Shown: in pieces, positions 33,372 to 41,864 of the stretch
Layout of the letters: every line of letters starts with the position of its first letter
Numbering within the stretch: the stretch's first letter is position 1
NCBI GenBank assembly: GCA_000434915.1
Contig: FR882087.1
Location: 21,525-85,524 of the forward strand
Length of the DNA: 64,000 nucleotides
From: Ruminococcus sp. CAG:563
GTDB lineage: Bacteria; Bacillota; Clostridia; Oscillospirales; Acutalibacteraceae
Direction: 5' to 3'
The notes under the pieces: model-generated
What the model was told of the DNA's origin: nothing
Database searches by the model: none
The model's input: the letters and a program-made list of their open reading frames with translations, nothing else
Position numbers and translations under genes: made by a program

Positions 33372-34371
33372 GTGGTATATTGAAAACGGCGACCAGGGCG
33401 ATGTTGTTATCAGCACACGAGTTCGTCTTGCAAGAAACCTTGAAGAATACCCGTTCCCCTGCCGACTTACCGTAAAAGGCAAGGAAAAGGTTTGCGAGGA
33501 AATCAAAAATGCCGTGCTCAGCGACGACCATTGGGGCTTCGGCTTCACATGGATGAAGGATTTCACCCGTTCACAGGCTGTATCGCTTGCCGAACGTCAT
33601 CTTGTCAGCCCGGAATTCGCTTCCGACAGAGCCGGCAGAGGCTTGCTCCTGACGGACGACGAAGCAATCAGTATAATGCTCTGCGAGGAGGATCACATCA
33701 GACTTCAGGTCATGATGGCAGGTCTTGCGCTCAAGGAAGCATACAGCGTTGCCGACAAGGTTGACAACATCATCGGCAGCAAGCTCAACTACGCATACGA
33801 CGAAAGAATCGGTTATCTGACCCAGTGTCCGACCAATCTCGGCACGGCAATGAGAGCCTCAGTCATGCTTCACCTGCCCGCCCTGACCCGCTGCGGTCAG
33901 ATAGGCAAGCTTGCCGCAACCGTATCAAAGCTCGGACTTGTAATCCGCGGTGCTTACGGCGAAGGCAGCAGCCCCCGTGGAGATGTCTACCAGCTCAGCA
34001 ATCAGATAACTCTCGGAATTTCCGAGGAAACTGCGCTGGACAATCTCCAGTCAATTACATTGCAGCTTGTCGCACAGGAACGTGCGGCGGCCGAAAAGCT
34101 TCTGGAAAATCCCGTTGAGGAGGATAAAATCTTCCGTGCAAAGGGAATTCTCCAGAATGCAAGAGTTCTCAGCGGTGATGAGTTCATGGAGCTTGCATCG
34201 CTTCTCAGAATGGGCATCTCAAACAAGACGCTTGACTTTGATATTACGAGGCTCAATGAGCTTTCGGTCAAGGTTCAGCCGGCCACAATCAACGCCCTTG
34301 AGGGCAAGGAGCTTTCTCCGCAGGAGAGAGACATTATCCGAGCCGAATGGGTAAGAAAGGCATTCGAATAA
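33364..34371 (+). CDS. mcsB: Protein arginine kinase McsB
   Basis: McsB phosphorylates arginine residues on misfolded proteins and on CtsR, marking them for ClpC-ClpP. The 335-residue protein has the phosphagen-kinase catalytic fold, starting with ISTRVRLARNLEEYPF (ATP-binding Arg residues), then YLTQCPTNLGTAMRASVM with the catalytic Cys and VIRGAYGEGSSPRGDVYQL. It is slightly shorter than the usual 350-360 residues. It overlaps mcsA by eight bases. A phosphatase with a YwlE-like P-loop, the natural opponent, is at 18853-19716. Confidence 0.95.
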   Translation: MNKWYIENGDQGDVVISTRVRLARNLEEYPFPCRLTVKGKEKVCEEIKNAVLSDDHWGFGFTWMKDFTRSQAVSLAERHLVSPEFASDRAGRGLLLTDDEAISIMLCEEDHIRLQVMMAGLALKEAYSVADKVDNIIGSKLNYAYDERIGYLTQCPTNLGTAMRASVMLHLPALTRCGQIGKLAATVSKLGLVIRGAYGEGSSPRGDVYQLSNQITLGISEETALDNLQSITLQLVAQERAAAEKLLENPVEEDKIFRAKGILQNARVLSGDEFMELASLLRMGISNKTLDFDITRLNELSVKVQPATINALEGKELSPQERDIIRAEWVRKAFE

Positions 34372-34429
34372 GAGATGCAAAAGGAATTTTGAAAGCCTCG
34401 TGTTTTTGAATGACCAATGATAATTGATA

Positions 34430-34472
34430 CGGGGCTTGTCGGATTGCAAAGCAATCGCTGACAGGTCCCGTT
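34430..34472 (+). other. Imperfect hairpin in the mcsB-clpC gap
   Basis: In the 161-base gap before clpC, ACGGG...CCCGT encloses TGTC/GACA and GATTGC-AAA-GCAATC pairings. It is followed by TTTTG, too few T for a strong terminator. It may partly attenuate or stabilise the transcript between mcsB and clpC. Confidence 0.4.
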
Positions 34473-34532
34473 TTGAAAGACAATAAGCTCCCCGCAAGGG
34501 AGGCAAATTCAATAAGCAAAGGAGAGATTTTT

Positions 34533-36995
34533 ATGTATAAGTTTACAGGCTTTACTCAGAAAGCAAACACGGCACTCAATGCCGCAATAGAATATGCGGA
34601 GAATCTCGGTCACACATATATAGGCAGCGAGCATCTTCTGCTCGGTCTGCTCTCAAGCGAGGGAAGCGTTGCATACACTGCCCTCACGGCAAGAAACATT
34701 ACGGCGGATAATGTCGAAACCGCTGTCAGAAACAGCGTCGGCATCGGCACTCCGACAGTTCTTTCGCCGAACGATTTCACACCGAGAAGCAAGAACATTA
34801 TCGAAACAGCAGTCACGATTGCAAGAAGTCTCGGCCACGGCTACGTCGGCACAGAGCATCTTCTGATAGCAATTCTTCGTGACAGCAGCTGCTACGCAAT
34901 GGATATTTTGGATGCGATGAACGTTTCCGCCGCAGACGTTGCAGAGGAAATCACAAAATCAGTCAACGTTTCGCAGAACGACGCAAGTCCGAAGTCCAAG
35001 ACTCAGTCCAAGGGCAAGACGGAGACTCCGACCCTTGACCAGTTCGGCCGTGACCTTACCGCCATTGCACGTCAGGGCAAGATTGACCCGGTCATCGGCA
35101 GGCAGAAAGAGATTGAAAGAGTTATTCAGATTCTTTGCCGCAGAACAAAGAACAACCCCTGCCTTATCGGTGAACCCGGCGTAGGTAAAACCGCTATCGC
35201 CGAGGGACTGGCTCTTAAAATCGCATCGGGCGAGGTTCCCGAAATTCTTAAGGACAAGAGAATTGTTGCTCTTGACCTGACCGGCATGGTCGCAGGTACA
35301 AAATACCGTGGCGACTTTGAGGAAAGAATTAAATCGGCTATTGACGAGGTTTCAAAGGCCGGCAACATTATCCTCTTCATTGATGAGGTTCACACCCTTA
35401 TCGGTGCAGGCGCCGCAGAGGGTGCGGTTGACGCCGCAAATATTCTCAAGCCCGCTCTTGCAAGGGGCGAAATGCAGGTTATCGGCGCAACGACAATCGA
35501 GGAATACAGGAAGAACATTGAAAAAGATTCCGCTCTTGAGCGTCGTTTCCAGTCCGTTCTCGTCGGAGAGCCGAGCCGTGAAGAGGCAGTCGAGATACTC
35601 AAGGGTATCAGAGACAAGTACGAAGCTCATCACAAGGTAAAGATTACCGATGAGGCTATCGAAGCGGCAGTCAAGATGTCATCAAGATACATCGGCGACA
35701 GATTCCTGCCCGATAAAGCAATCGACCTTATCGACGAGGCGGCTTCAAAGGTTCGTCTGCGTGCCTACACTCCGCCCGAGGATATCAGAGAGCTTGAAGA
35801 GAAAATCAAGCGTATAAATGAAGAAAAGGCTTCGGCTGTCAACAGTCAGAACTTTGAGCAGGCAGCGGCCTTGCGTGACGAGGAAAAAGAGGTTAAGGCT
35901 CACCTTGAAAACGCAAAGGAAAGTTGGAAGAAGCAGAATTCCGAGACAAACGGCGTTGTAACTCCCGATGAGATTGCCGCCATTGTTTCCGAGTGGACGC
36001 ACATTCCCGTTGTTCAGCTCACTGAGGAGGAAAGCCAAAGACTTCTCCACATGGAGGAGGAGCTTCACAGAAGAATTGTCGGTCAGGACCAGGCCGTTTC
36101 CGCAGTTGCCAAGGCTATCCGCCGCGGCAGAGTCGGACTTAAAGACCCGAACAGACCCACGGGTTCGTTCATCTTCCTCGGCCCGACAGGCGTAGGTAAA
36201 ACAGAGCTTTGCAAGACTCTTGCCGCAACGCTTTTCGGCGATGAGAGCGCAATGATAAGACTTGATATGTCCGAGTTCATGGAGAAGCACACAGTCTCCA
36301 AGCTTGTAGGTTCACCTCCGGGCTATGTCGGATATGACGAGGGCGGTCAGCTCACCGAAAAGGTTCGCCGTAAGCCCTACAGCGTGGTTCTTTTCGATGA
36401 GATTGAAAAAGCTCACCCCGATGTATTCAACATGCTCCTTCAGATCCTTGACGACGGTGTTCTCACCGATTCGCAGGGCAGAAAGGTTGACTTCAAGAAC
36501 TGCATCATCATCATGACTTCAAACGTCGGTGCAAAGCTCATCACAAACGCCGGCAACGCCGCACTCGGCTTCAAGGGCGAGGAAGGCAACGGCACAATGA
36601 GCCAGAGCGACATCAAGGACGCAGTCATGGGCGAATTGAAGAAGTGCTTCCGTCCCGAGTTCCTTAACAGGGTTGACGATATCATTGTATTCGAGCAGCT
36701 CAACAAGGACGACATCAAGGAAATCGCACGCAGAATGCTCAAAACACTCAAGAACCGTGTTCATGACATGGGCATTGAGCTTGACTTTGATGACAGCGCA
36801 ATCGAGAAGATTTCCGACGAGGGCTTCGACCCGGTATACGGTGCAAGACCGCTCAGACGTGCTATTCAGTCGCAAATTGAGGATAAACTCAGCGAGGAAA
36901 TGCTTGACGGTCACATCACCTCCGGCAACAAGTATGTTTGCAAGCATACCGACGATGGATTTGTATTTGAATCCGTCGAGACCAAGGCCGAATAA
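34533..36995 (+). CDS. clpC: ATP-dependent Clp protease ATP-binding subunit ClpC
   Basis: ClpC is the AAA+ unfoldase that feeds arginine-phosphorylated and other substrates to ClpP. The 820-residue protein has a double Clp_N domain (1-145), AAA1 with GEPGVGKT (213-220) and ILFIDEVHT, a middle UVR/coiled-coil segment (about 410-460), and AAA2 with GPTGVGKT and VVLFDEIEKAHPD. The middle segment binds McsB/MecA-type adaptors in relatives. Start ATG 34533 follows AAAGGAGAG. It is the last gene of the CtsR operon; a hairpin repeat follows the stop. Confidence 0.96.
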   Translation: MYKFTGFTQKANTALNAAIEYAENLGHTYIGSEHLLLGLLSSEGSVAYTALTARNITADNVETAVRNSVGIGTPTVLSPNDFTPRSKNIIETAVTIARSLGHGYVGTEHLLIAILRDSSCYAMDILDAMNVSAADVAEEITKSVNVSQNDASPKSKTQSKGKTETPTLDQFGRDLTAIARQGKIDPVIGRQKEIERVIQILCRRTKNNPCLIGEPGVGKTAIAEGLALKIASGEVPEILKDKRIVALDLTGMVAGTKYRGDFEERIKSAIDEVSKAGNIILFIDEVHTLIGAGAAEGAVDAANILKPALARGEMQVIGATTIEEYRKNIEKDSALERRFQSVLVGEPSREEAVEILKGIRDKYEAHHKVKITDEAIEAAVKMSSRYIGDRFLPDKAIDLIDEAASKVRLRAYTPPEDIRELEEKIKRINEEKASAVNSQNFEQAAALRDEEKEVKAHLENAKESWKKQNSETNGVVTPDEIAAIVSEWTHIPVVQLTEEESQRLLHMEEELHRRIVGQDQAVSAVAKAIRRGRVGLKDPNRPTGSFIFLGPTGVGKTELCKTLAATLFGDESAMIRLDMSEFMEKHTVSKLVGSPPGYVGYDEGGQLTEKVRRKPYSVVLFDEIEKAHPDVFNMLLQILDDGVLTDSQGRKVDFKNCIIIMTSNVGAKLITNAGNAALGFKGEEGNGTMSQSDIKDAVMGELKKCFRPEFLNRVDDIIVFEQLNKDDIKEIARRMLKTLKNRVHDMGIELDFDDSAIEKISDEGFDPVYGARPLRRAIQSQIEDKLSEEMLDGHITSGNKYVCKHTDDGFVFESVETKAE

Positions 36996-37011
36996 TAAAC
37001 CGAATAGAACA

Positions 37012-37067
37012 CGCCGCCGAGCAGTGAAAATCTGTTCGGCGGCGGTTTTTGTTTCGCAGCAATCGAG
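37012..37067 (+). repeat. Hairpin repeat copy 1 (after clpC, before XRE gene)
   Basis: A 13-bp GC-rich stem with loop (arms CGCCGCCGA and TCGGCGGCG, extended by GCAG/CTGT) is followed by GTTTTTGTTTCGCAGC and AATCGAG. The stem plus T-run works as a terminator for clpC. The tail after the T-run is also conserved in the copies at 37420, 37924 and 46384 (minus), so the repeat is more than a terminator. Confidence 0.8.
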
Positions 37068-37074
37068 CTATGCG

Positions 37075-37095
37075 ATATTACAACGTATGTAATAT
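37075..37095 (+). promoter_or_regulatory. Palindromic operator candidate for the first XRE gene
   Basis: ATATTACA and TGTAATAT are perfect inverted arms around ACGTA, and the half-site TGTAATAT recurs at 37144-37151 next to the ribosome site. This is the pattern expected for autoregulation by the XRE protein encoded at 37164. Confidence 0.5.
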
Positions 37096-37163
37096 TTCAA
37101 CATCGTTATATCAAAATGTGTTCTAATTGTCAATAACAACATCTGTAATATTCGGAGGGCATT

Positions 37164-37391
37164 ATGGCAGTTTACACGGACATTTTAAAAGAGCTTAGAC
37201 GTGACAAGCATTTAACACAGCTTGACTTGGCTAAGCATTTCGGAATCAGTCAAACAATGTATTCAATGTATGAGAGCGGAAGAAGAACAATGAAACTTGA
37301 AATGCTTTGCGAGCTTGCCGATATTCTTGAAACCTCAACAGATTATATTCTCGGCCGAACCGCTCAGCAAAAGCCGTATCCCAAAAGATAA
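37164..37391 (+). CDS. XRE-family helix-turn-helix regulator
   Basis: This 75-residue protein is almost entirely a Cro/C1-type helix-turn-helix (LAKHFGISQTMYSMYESGRR), followed by LCELADILETSTDYILGRT, a form common in Firmicutes regulators. It should bind DNA as a dimer; target genes are unknown, and palindromes upstream suggest self-control. ATG follows GGAGGG. It lies between two copies of the hairpin repeat. It resembles the XRE gene at 45967-46179 in size and layout. Confidence 0.85.
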   Translation: MAVYTDILKELRRDKHLTQLDLAKHFGISQTMYSMYESGRRTMKLEMLCELADILETSTDYILGRTAQQKPYPKR

Positions 37392-37419
37392 ATATTTTAT
37401 GTTAAAACAGTTAATACTC

Positions 37420-37475
37420 ACCGCTGCCTAACAGGAAATCTGTTCGGCGGCGGTTTTTGTTTCGCAGCAATCGAG
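37420..37475 (+). repeat. Hairpin repeat copy 2 (between two XRE genes)
   Basis: ACCGCTGCCTAACAG pairs with CTGTTCGGCGGCGGT at 14 of 15 positions counting one G-T pair, and is followed by TTTTGTTTCGCAGCAATCGAG, the same tail as copy 1. It may end the first XRE transcript. Confidence 0.8.
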
Positions 37476-37607
37476 ATATACATATAATCAAAATATACAT
37501 CACGCAATATTATATCCGTTTTAAATAGATATGTCAAGAGAAAAATCCGAAATAATCGGACGAATCATGCTTCTTTATACGGTATAATTAGATAGAGGTG
37601 ATTCGTC

Positions 37608-37916
37608 TTGGATAAAAATGAATTTAGCCGTCGTGTTGAGCAATTAAGAAAAAACAAGGGAGTATCTGCAAGGGATATGAGCTTATCTTTGGGGCAAAGT
37701 CCCGGATATATAAATAGTATTGAAAACGCCGTAAACTATCCGTCAATGACAGTATTCTTTTATATATGTGAATATCTCGGAATAACTCCGGCGGAATTTT
37801 TTGAAACGGATTCCGTAAATCCGTCAAAAGAAACAGAGCTTGCACAGGCGGTCAGAGGTTTAAGCAATCAGCAGCTGGATACTTTAATTACGCTTGCTAA
37901 AGGATTAAAAAAATAA
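37608..37916 (+). CDS. XRE-family helix-turn-helix regulator
   Basis: This 102-residue protein has an N-terminal helix-turn-helix (VSARDMSLSLGQSPGYINSIE, about residues 18-38) with the later YLGITPAEFFE segment, and a helical C-terminal extension (LSNQQLDTLITLAKGL) that may mediate dimer contacts. The start is TTG 37608, seven bases after GAGGTG; no ATG is suitable. TATAAT and an inverted repeat TCCGA-AATAA-TCGGA lie upstream. It lies between hairpin repeat copies 2 and 3. Targets are unknown. Confidence 0.82.
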   Translation: MDKNEFSRRVEQLRKNKGVSARDMSLSLGQSPGYINSIENAVNYPSMTVFFYICEYLGITPAEFFETDSVNPSKETELAQAVRGLSNQQLDTLITLAKGLKK

Positions 37917-37923
37917 CATATAT

Positions 37924-37975
37924 CACCGTTGAACATATTCTGTTCGGCGGTGGTTTTTGTTTCGCAGCAATCGAG
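37924..37975 (+). repeat. Hairpin repeat copy 3 (after second XRE gene)
   Basis: CACCGTTGAACA pairs fully with TGTTCGGCGGTG when G-T pairs are counted. GTTTTTGTTTCGCAGC and AATCGAG follow, as in the other copies. Compensatory changes in the stem (TTGAACA here, AGCAG elsewhere) suggest the fold is kept. No XRE gene follows this copy. Confidence 0.75.
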
Positions 37976-38119
37976 CAATGCGGTTTGATTTAATATCCCC
38001 CTTGATGAGAGTAAGAAAAACTGCGTCTGAAGCAAAATTATCAGATTTCAGTGCAAAAACTTCGTGGCCGTCCTCTTGAGGCAATGTCATTAACTTAAGG
38101 CTTTTTGCAAAAATCTTTT

Positions 38120-38222
38120 GGGTCGATGTAGTCATCGACCCCTACGGAATGTGCTTTTATCGTAACTCTGCGTAACATTACTTTTCTGTGCCTATCGTAG
38201 GGTGCGATGCCCACATCGCACC
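38120..38222. repeat. Intergenic palindrome pair (REP-like)
   Basis: Two short palindromes share a GATG-N4-CATC core: GGGTCGATG-TAGT-CATCGACCC (38120-38141) and GGTGCGATG-CCCA-CATCGCACC (38201-38222). Both lie near a CTACGG/CGTAGG flank. Similar elements are, to my memory, scattered in intergenic DNA of gut Clostridia. The 450-base gap between the XRE gene and the DUF5058 gene holds these, repeat copy 3 and a promoter, and no gene that I can see. Confidence 0.5.
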
Positions 38223-38303
38223 ATAAAGATTTCAGCTTAATCTGTCATTTTTATTTATCCCCTCCGTCGTCAAGGACGATACCTCCCCTTTTTCATTATT
38301 TTC

Positions 38304-38333
38304 TTGACGGCGGAATACATATTGTGATAGAAT
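38304..38333 (+). promoter_or_regulatory. Promoter for the DUF5058 membrane pair
   Basis: TTGACG and TAGAAT are spaced by 18 bases, 36 bases before the first ATG, which follows GGGGG. Confidence 0.55.
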
Positions 38334-38369
38334 AAAACACATATCAACAAGTTTCAAGGGGGATATGTA

Positions 38370-39188
38370 ATGCAAGATTTTAAAGAAAGCGGATTTATGT
38401 ACGGACTTGCGGCAATGGTCATTGTCTTTGTCCTTGCACAGTCCCTGTTTTTCCTCATTCGTGCATGGAAACACGGCAAAGAGGTCGGCCTCACAGCCTC
38501 AGACATGAAAAAGGCGGTTACTTCAAGCGCACTTTTCACAATAGCTCCGGCCATTGCGATTTTTGCGACCGTTGTTACTCTGGCAAGCACACTCGGAATT
38601 GTTCTTCCGTGGATTCGTCTTACCGTTGTCGGCAACCTTCAGTATGAGGTTACGGCGGCTCAGGCGGCTCTCGAATCCTTCCAGGACGGTTCAAGCATTG
38701 CTGTTTTCGGTCAGAACATAACAGACCCGAAAATTTTCGCTGCCGTTTCATGGGTTATGACAATCGGTGTTATCTTCTCGCTTCTGCTCATTCCGATTTT
38801 CCTCAAGAAAATTCAGAGCAAGGTCGGTCAGGTAACAAATAATTCAAGCGGTGACAACAAGTTCGGCGACATTATCTCCGCCGCTACATTCATCGGACTT
38901 ATTTCGGCATTCATCGGTAATGCAATCGCAGGTACAGCTCCGACTATCAAAGAAAACGGCAAGCTTACACCGGTCGGAATGGGCGCAGGTGTTATGTCAG
39001 TTACCGTTCTCATCACCTCCGTTATAGTCGTTGTTGTTCTTCAGGCACTTTGCAAGAAGTTCAAGTGGGAAAAATTTGAGCCGTTCGTCATGCCGATCGG
39101 TATGTTCGCCGGCATGGGCATGGCTGTACTTATGCATTATGTTCTTCCCGCAAGCATTTCAACATTTGAATGGAGGCCGATCGTATGA
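38370..39188 (+). CDS. DUF5058 family membrane protein
   Basis: This 272-residue protein has about six membrane segments (near 10-30, 48-75, 120-145, 165-190, 210-230, 245-262) and a conserved-looking loop with DMKKAVTSSALFTIAPAIAI. It matches what I recall of DUF5058, a family without known function found in Firmicutes. The helices are rich in small residues and contain isolated Asn and Thr, as in carriers. Its stop overlaps the start of a second membrane gene by four bases, so the two products probably form one complex or transporter. Confidence 0.75.
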   Translation: MQDFKESGFMYGLAAMVIVFVLAQSLFFLIRAWKHGKEVGLTASDMKKAVTSSALFTIAPAIAIFATVVTLASTLGIVLPWIRLTVVGNLQYEVTAAQAALESFQDGSSIAVFGQNITDPKIFAAVSWVMTIGVIFSLLLIPIFLKKIQSKVGQVTNNSSGDNKFGDIISAATFIGLISAFIGNAIAGTAPTIKENGKLTPVGMGAGVMSVTVLITSVIVVVVLQALCKKFKWEKFEPFVMPIGMFAGMGMAVLMHYVLPASISTFEWRPIV

Positions 39189-39901
39189 ACAAGACAAAAC
39201 GTAATTATATGGACTCTACCCATACATGGGGACGTATCTTCATGGTTACGGCGATCTGCGTTCTGGTCGCTGTTCCCGTTGCAATATGCATAAAGTTTGA
39301 CGCATGGCCGACATTCAATCAGGTTTTCAAAGGTCTTTTGAAGGTTATTCCGATTTTCTGGACATCGGCTGTTCTTGAAATTATTGTTTACGCTCCTATG
39401 CTCGGCACGGGTGCAACATATCTTTCATTTGTTACAGGTAACATCACAAACCTCAAGCTTCCCTGCGTTCTCAATTCCCGTGAGCTTGCAAAGACGAAGC
39501 CCGGCACAGAGGCGGACGAGGTTATCTCAACAATCGCAACGGCTACGTCATCTATTGTTACAACAGTCATTCTTGCGGTTGGCGTTCTTGCACTCACGCC
39601 TGTCCTCCCTGCTCTTACGGGTGATGACTCGGCGCTCAAGCCTGCATTCGATCAGGTTCTCCCGGCACTTTTCGGTGCCCTCGGTGCAGGATATCTTGCA
39701 AAGCACTGGAGAATTTCATTCGTTCCCGTTATCGCAGCCGTTATCGTGCTTATGTTTGACGGCAGCCTCGGCACAGGAACACTTATCCCGATTTGCGTTG
39801 TTGTTTCAATTCTTGCAGCGTACCTCATGTATATCAGCGGCTTCCTTACAGGCGGCGTAAAGCCGGAAAATCCGCTCAAAGGCATGAAGAAAAAGAAATA
39901 A
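39185..39901 (+). CDS. Membrane partner of the DUF5058 protein, unknown function
   Basis: This 238-residue protein has about six membrane segments and a basic C-terminus (GMKKKK). One segment opens into LEIIVYAPMLGTGATYLSFV followed by TGNITNLKLPC, a pattern with buried Gly/Thr/Asn that suggests a solute path. A soluble loop ELAKTKPGTEADEVISTIA sits in the middle. I do not recognise a named family beyond this gene pair. It overlaps the DUF5058 gene by ATGA and is expected to be co-translated with it. Confidence 0.7.
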   Translation: MNKTKRNYMDSTHTWGRIFMVTAICVLVAVPVAICIKFDAWPTFNQVFKGLLKVIPIFWTSAVLEIIVYAPMLGTGATYLSFVTGNITNLKLPCVLNSRELAKTKPGTEADEVISTIATATSSIVTTVILAVGVLALTPVLPALTGDDSALKPAFDQVLPALFGALGAGYLAKHWRISFVPVIAAVIVLMFDGSLGTGTLIPICVVVSILAAYLMYISGFLTGGVKPENPLKGMKKKK

Positions 39902-39911
39902 TAAAAAACAC

Positions 39912-39940
39912 TTGATATTTACATTATAGTGTGGTATTAT
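39912..39940 (+). promoter_or_regulatory. Promoter of the rimP-nusA-infB operon
   Basis: TTGATA and TATTAT are spaced by 17 bases, 77 bases before the rimP ATG, leaving room for the leader hairpin. Confidence 0.65.
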
Positions 39941-39966
39941 ATATATGTAAATTAACTAAGGTATTG

Positions 39967-39996
39967 ACAAAGGAGTGGGGCGACCCGCTCCTTTGT
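39967..39996 (+). other. Leader hairpin before rimP
   Basis: ACAAAGGAG and CTCCTTTGT form a 9-bp stem around TGGGGCGACCCG, whose GGG/CCC can also pair. No T-run follows. Hairpins of this shape are common before rimP in Firmicutes. It could serve as a control or processing site for the nusA operon. Confidence 0.5.
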
Positions 39997-40016
39997 ATTG
40001 TAAAGGAGGCGTTACA

Positions 40017-40508
40017 ATGGCTTCAAAAGGAAAGGGCGGAATCACCGTCAACACCGTTTGGGATATTGCTCAGCCGATTGCCGAGAGACTCGGCCTTGAG
40101 CTTTGGGACGTGCGCTTTGAAAAAGAAGGTGCAGACTGGTTTCTCAGAGTTTTCATCGACAAGGACGGCGGAGTTTCAATCGACGATTGTGTTGATATGA
40201 GCCACGCTCTCGATAAGCCGCTTGACGAGGCTGACCCGATCGAGCAGAGCTATTGCCTTGAGGTTTGCTCTCCCGGACTGGAGCGCAGTCTCAAAAGAGA
40301 CAGCCATTTTGAAAAATGCATCGGCAAACCGATTCAGGTTAAGCTGATTCGTCCGCTTGAGGGCTGCAGAGAGTATAAGGGCACTCTCGAAAGCTACGAC
40401 AACGGAAATTTTGAGCTTCTTACTCAGGACGGGGCGAAGCTCGTTATAAATAAAAAAGAAACATCTTATGTTAAACTTGATGATTTCGGAGGAGAAGAAC
40501 AATGGTAA
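40017..40508 (+). CDS. rimP: Ribosome maturation factor RimP
   Basis: RimP assists 30S subunit maturation. The 163-residue protein has the N-terminal alpha/beta domain (LELWDVRFEKEG, FIDKDGGVSIDDCVDMS), the central LEVCSPGLERSLK motif that defines the family, and a C-terminal Sm-like domain. Start ATG 40017 follows AAAGGAGGCGTTACA. Its stop overlaps the nusA start by seven bases, beginning the conserved rimP-nusA-ylxR-ylxQ-infB-rbfA order. Confidence 0.95.
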   Translation: MASKGKGGITVNTVWDIAQPIAERLGLELWDVRFEKEGADWFLRVFIDKDGGVSIDDCVDMSHALDKPLDEADPIEQSYCLEVCSPGLERSLKRDSHFEKCIGKPIQVKLIRPLEGCREYKGTLESYDNGNFELLTQDGAKLVINKKETSYVKLDDFGGEEQW

Positions 40509-41575
40509 ACAAAGAGCTTTTTATGGCACTTGAAATGCTTGAAAAAGAAAAAGGAATACCGATGGACGTACTCTGCGAGGGTATTCAAAAAGCACTTGTC
40601 ACGGCAATCAAGCGTGACTACAACAACAAGGACATCGTTTTCTGCGAGCTTGACCCGGAGAAGAAGACAATTCGTGTTTTCGTTAGAAAGAACGTTGTCT
40701 CCGAGGTTATTGATCCCGACGAGGATTTGACTGTTGAGCAGGCACAGAAATACAAGCCGACAGCTATGGTCGGCGATATCATTGAGATTGAGCTTGAGAC
40801 GAAAGAGGTCAGCAGAATTGCAGCCGATAAGGGCAAGCACGTTATCCGTCAGGGTATTCGTGAGGCCGAGCACGGCAGACTTCGTGAAGAGTTCCAGGCT
40901 CACAATCAGGAGATTGTCACAGCTAAGGTTTCACGAGTTGACCCCGAGACAAAGGACGCTATCGTCGAAATCGGCAAGGCTCAGGAGCCGCTCTTCAGAA
41001 GCGAGCAGATCCCGAACGAAACGCTTCTTCCCGGCATGCTCATCAAGGTCTACATTGCCGGCGTTGCAGACGCCAAGGAAGGCAGAAGAGGCCCGAGAGT
41101 TACAATTTCAAGAACTCACCCCGGCCTTGTCAAGAGACTGTTTGAGTCCGAAGTTCCCGAGATCTATGACGGAACGGTTGAGATTAAGGCTGTTTCCCGT
41201 GAAGCGGGTTCAAGGACGAAGATCGCCGTTTATTCGGCAGATGAGAACGTTGACGCAGTCGGCGCATGCATAGGCCCGAGAGGTGCCCGTGTAGGCAAGA
41301 TTGTTGATATGCTCTACGGCGAGAAGATAGACATTGTTAAATACAGCGACGATCCGAAAGAGTTCATTGCCGCTTCCCTTGCTCCGGCAGAGGTCATTTC
41401 GGTCACAATAGATGAAAACGCAGAAAAGTCATGCCGAGTTATTGTTCCCGACCTTCAGCTTTCGCTCGCTATCGGCAACAAGGGACAGAACGCAAGACTT
41501 GCCGCTAAGCTTACGGGCTGGAAGATAGATATTAAGCCCGAGAGCGGAAAGACCGACCCGTCGGTAGAGCTTTAA
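40502..41575 (+). CDS. nusA: Transcription termination/antitermination factor NusA
   Basis: NusA binds RNA polymerase and nascent RNA to modulate pausing, termination and antitermination. The 357-residue protein has the N-terminal polymerase-binding domain (1-130), S1 domain (about 135-200), and two KH domains with GACIGPRGARVGKIV and LAIGNKGQNARLAAKLTGW. It lacks the acidic C-terminal repeats of proteobacterial NusA, as is usual in Firmicutes. It follows rimP with overlap. Confidence 0.96.
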   Translation: MVNKELFMALEMLEKEKGIPMDVLCEGIQKALVTAIKRDYNNKDIVFCELDPEKKTIRVFVRKNVVSEVIDPDEDLTVEQAQKYKPTAMVGDIIEIELETKEVSRIAADKGKHVIRQGIREAEHGRLREEFQAHNQEIVTAKVSRVDPETKDAIVEIGKAQEPLFRSEQIPNETLLPGMLIKVYIAGVADAKEGRRGPRVTISRTHPGLVKRLFESEVPEIYDGTVEIKAVSREAGSRTKIAVYSADENVDAVGACIGPRGARVGKIVDMLYGEKIDIVKYSDDPKEFIAASLAPAEVISVTIDENAEKSCRVIVPDLQLSLAIGNKGQNARLAAKLTGWKIDIKPESGKTDPSVEL

Positions 41576-41594
41576 TTTTAAAGGAGGTGCAGGA

Positions 41595-41864
41595 ATGCAG
41601 CAGAAGAAAATCCCATTGCGCAAATGCATGGGCTGCGGCGAGATGAAGCCGAAGAAAGAGCTTGTTCGTGTTGTTAAAACTCCCGAGGACGAGATTGTTC
41701 TTGACCTTACGGGCAGAAAGAACGGCAGAGGGGCTTATATCTGCCGTGATGTCGAATGTCTCAAAAAAGCGAGAAAAGCAAAAAGAATCGAAAAATCATT
41801 CCTGTGCCGAATTCCCGACGAGGTCTACGATAAAATGGCAGAGGAGCTAAAAAACGATGAATGA
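41595..41864 (+). CDS. YlxR family RNA-binding protein (RnpM)
   Basis: This 89-residue protein has the YlxR signature near its start, RKCMGCGEMKPKKELVRVVK, followed by the typical LDLTGRKNGRGAYICRDVECL. YlxR/RnpM proteins bind RNA and were reported to modulate RNase P. ATG follows AAAGGAGGTGCAGGA, a near-perfect ribosome site. It overlaps the ylxQ gene by eight bases. Confidence 0.94.
   Translation: MQQKKIPLRKCMGCGEMKPKKELVRVVKTPEDEIVLDLTGRKNGRGAYICRDVECLKKARKAKRIEKSFLCRIPDEVYDKMAEELKNDE

Noticed and set aside
32823..33566. A 247-codon minus-strand frame opposite mcsA-mcsB
   Set aside because: It covers the mcsA-mcsB coding regions and has no recognisable domain.
37012..37975. The three spaced hairpin repeats considered as a CRISPR array
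   Set aside because: Spacing is about 400-500 bases with genes in between, and the repeats are imperfect and form terminators.
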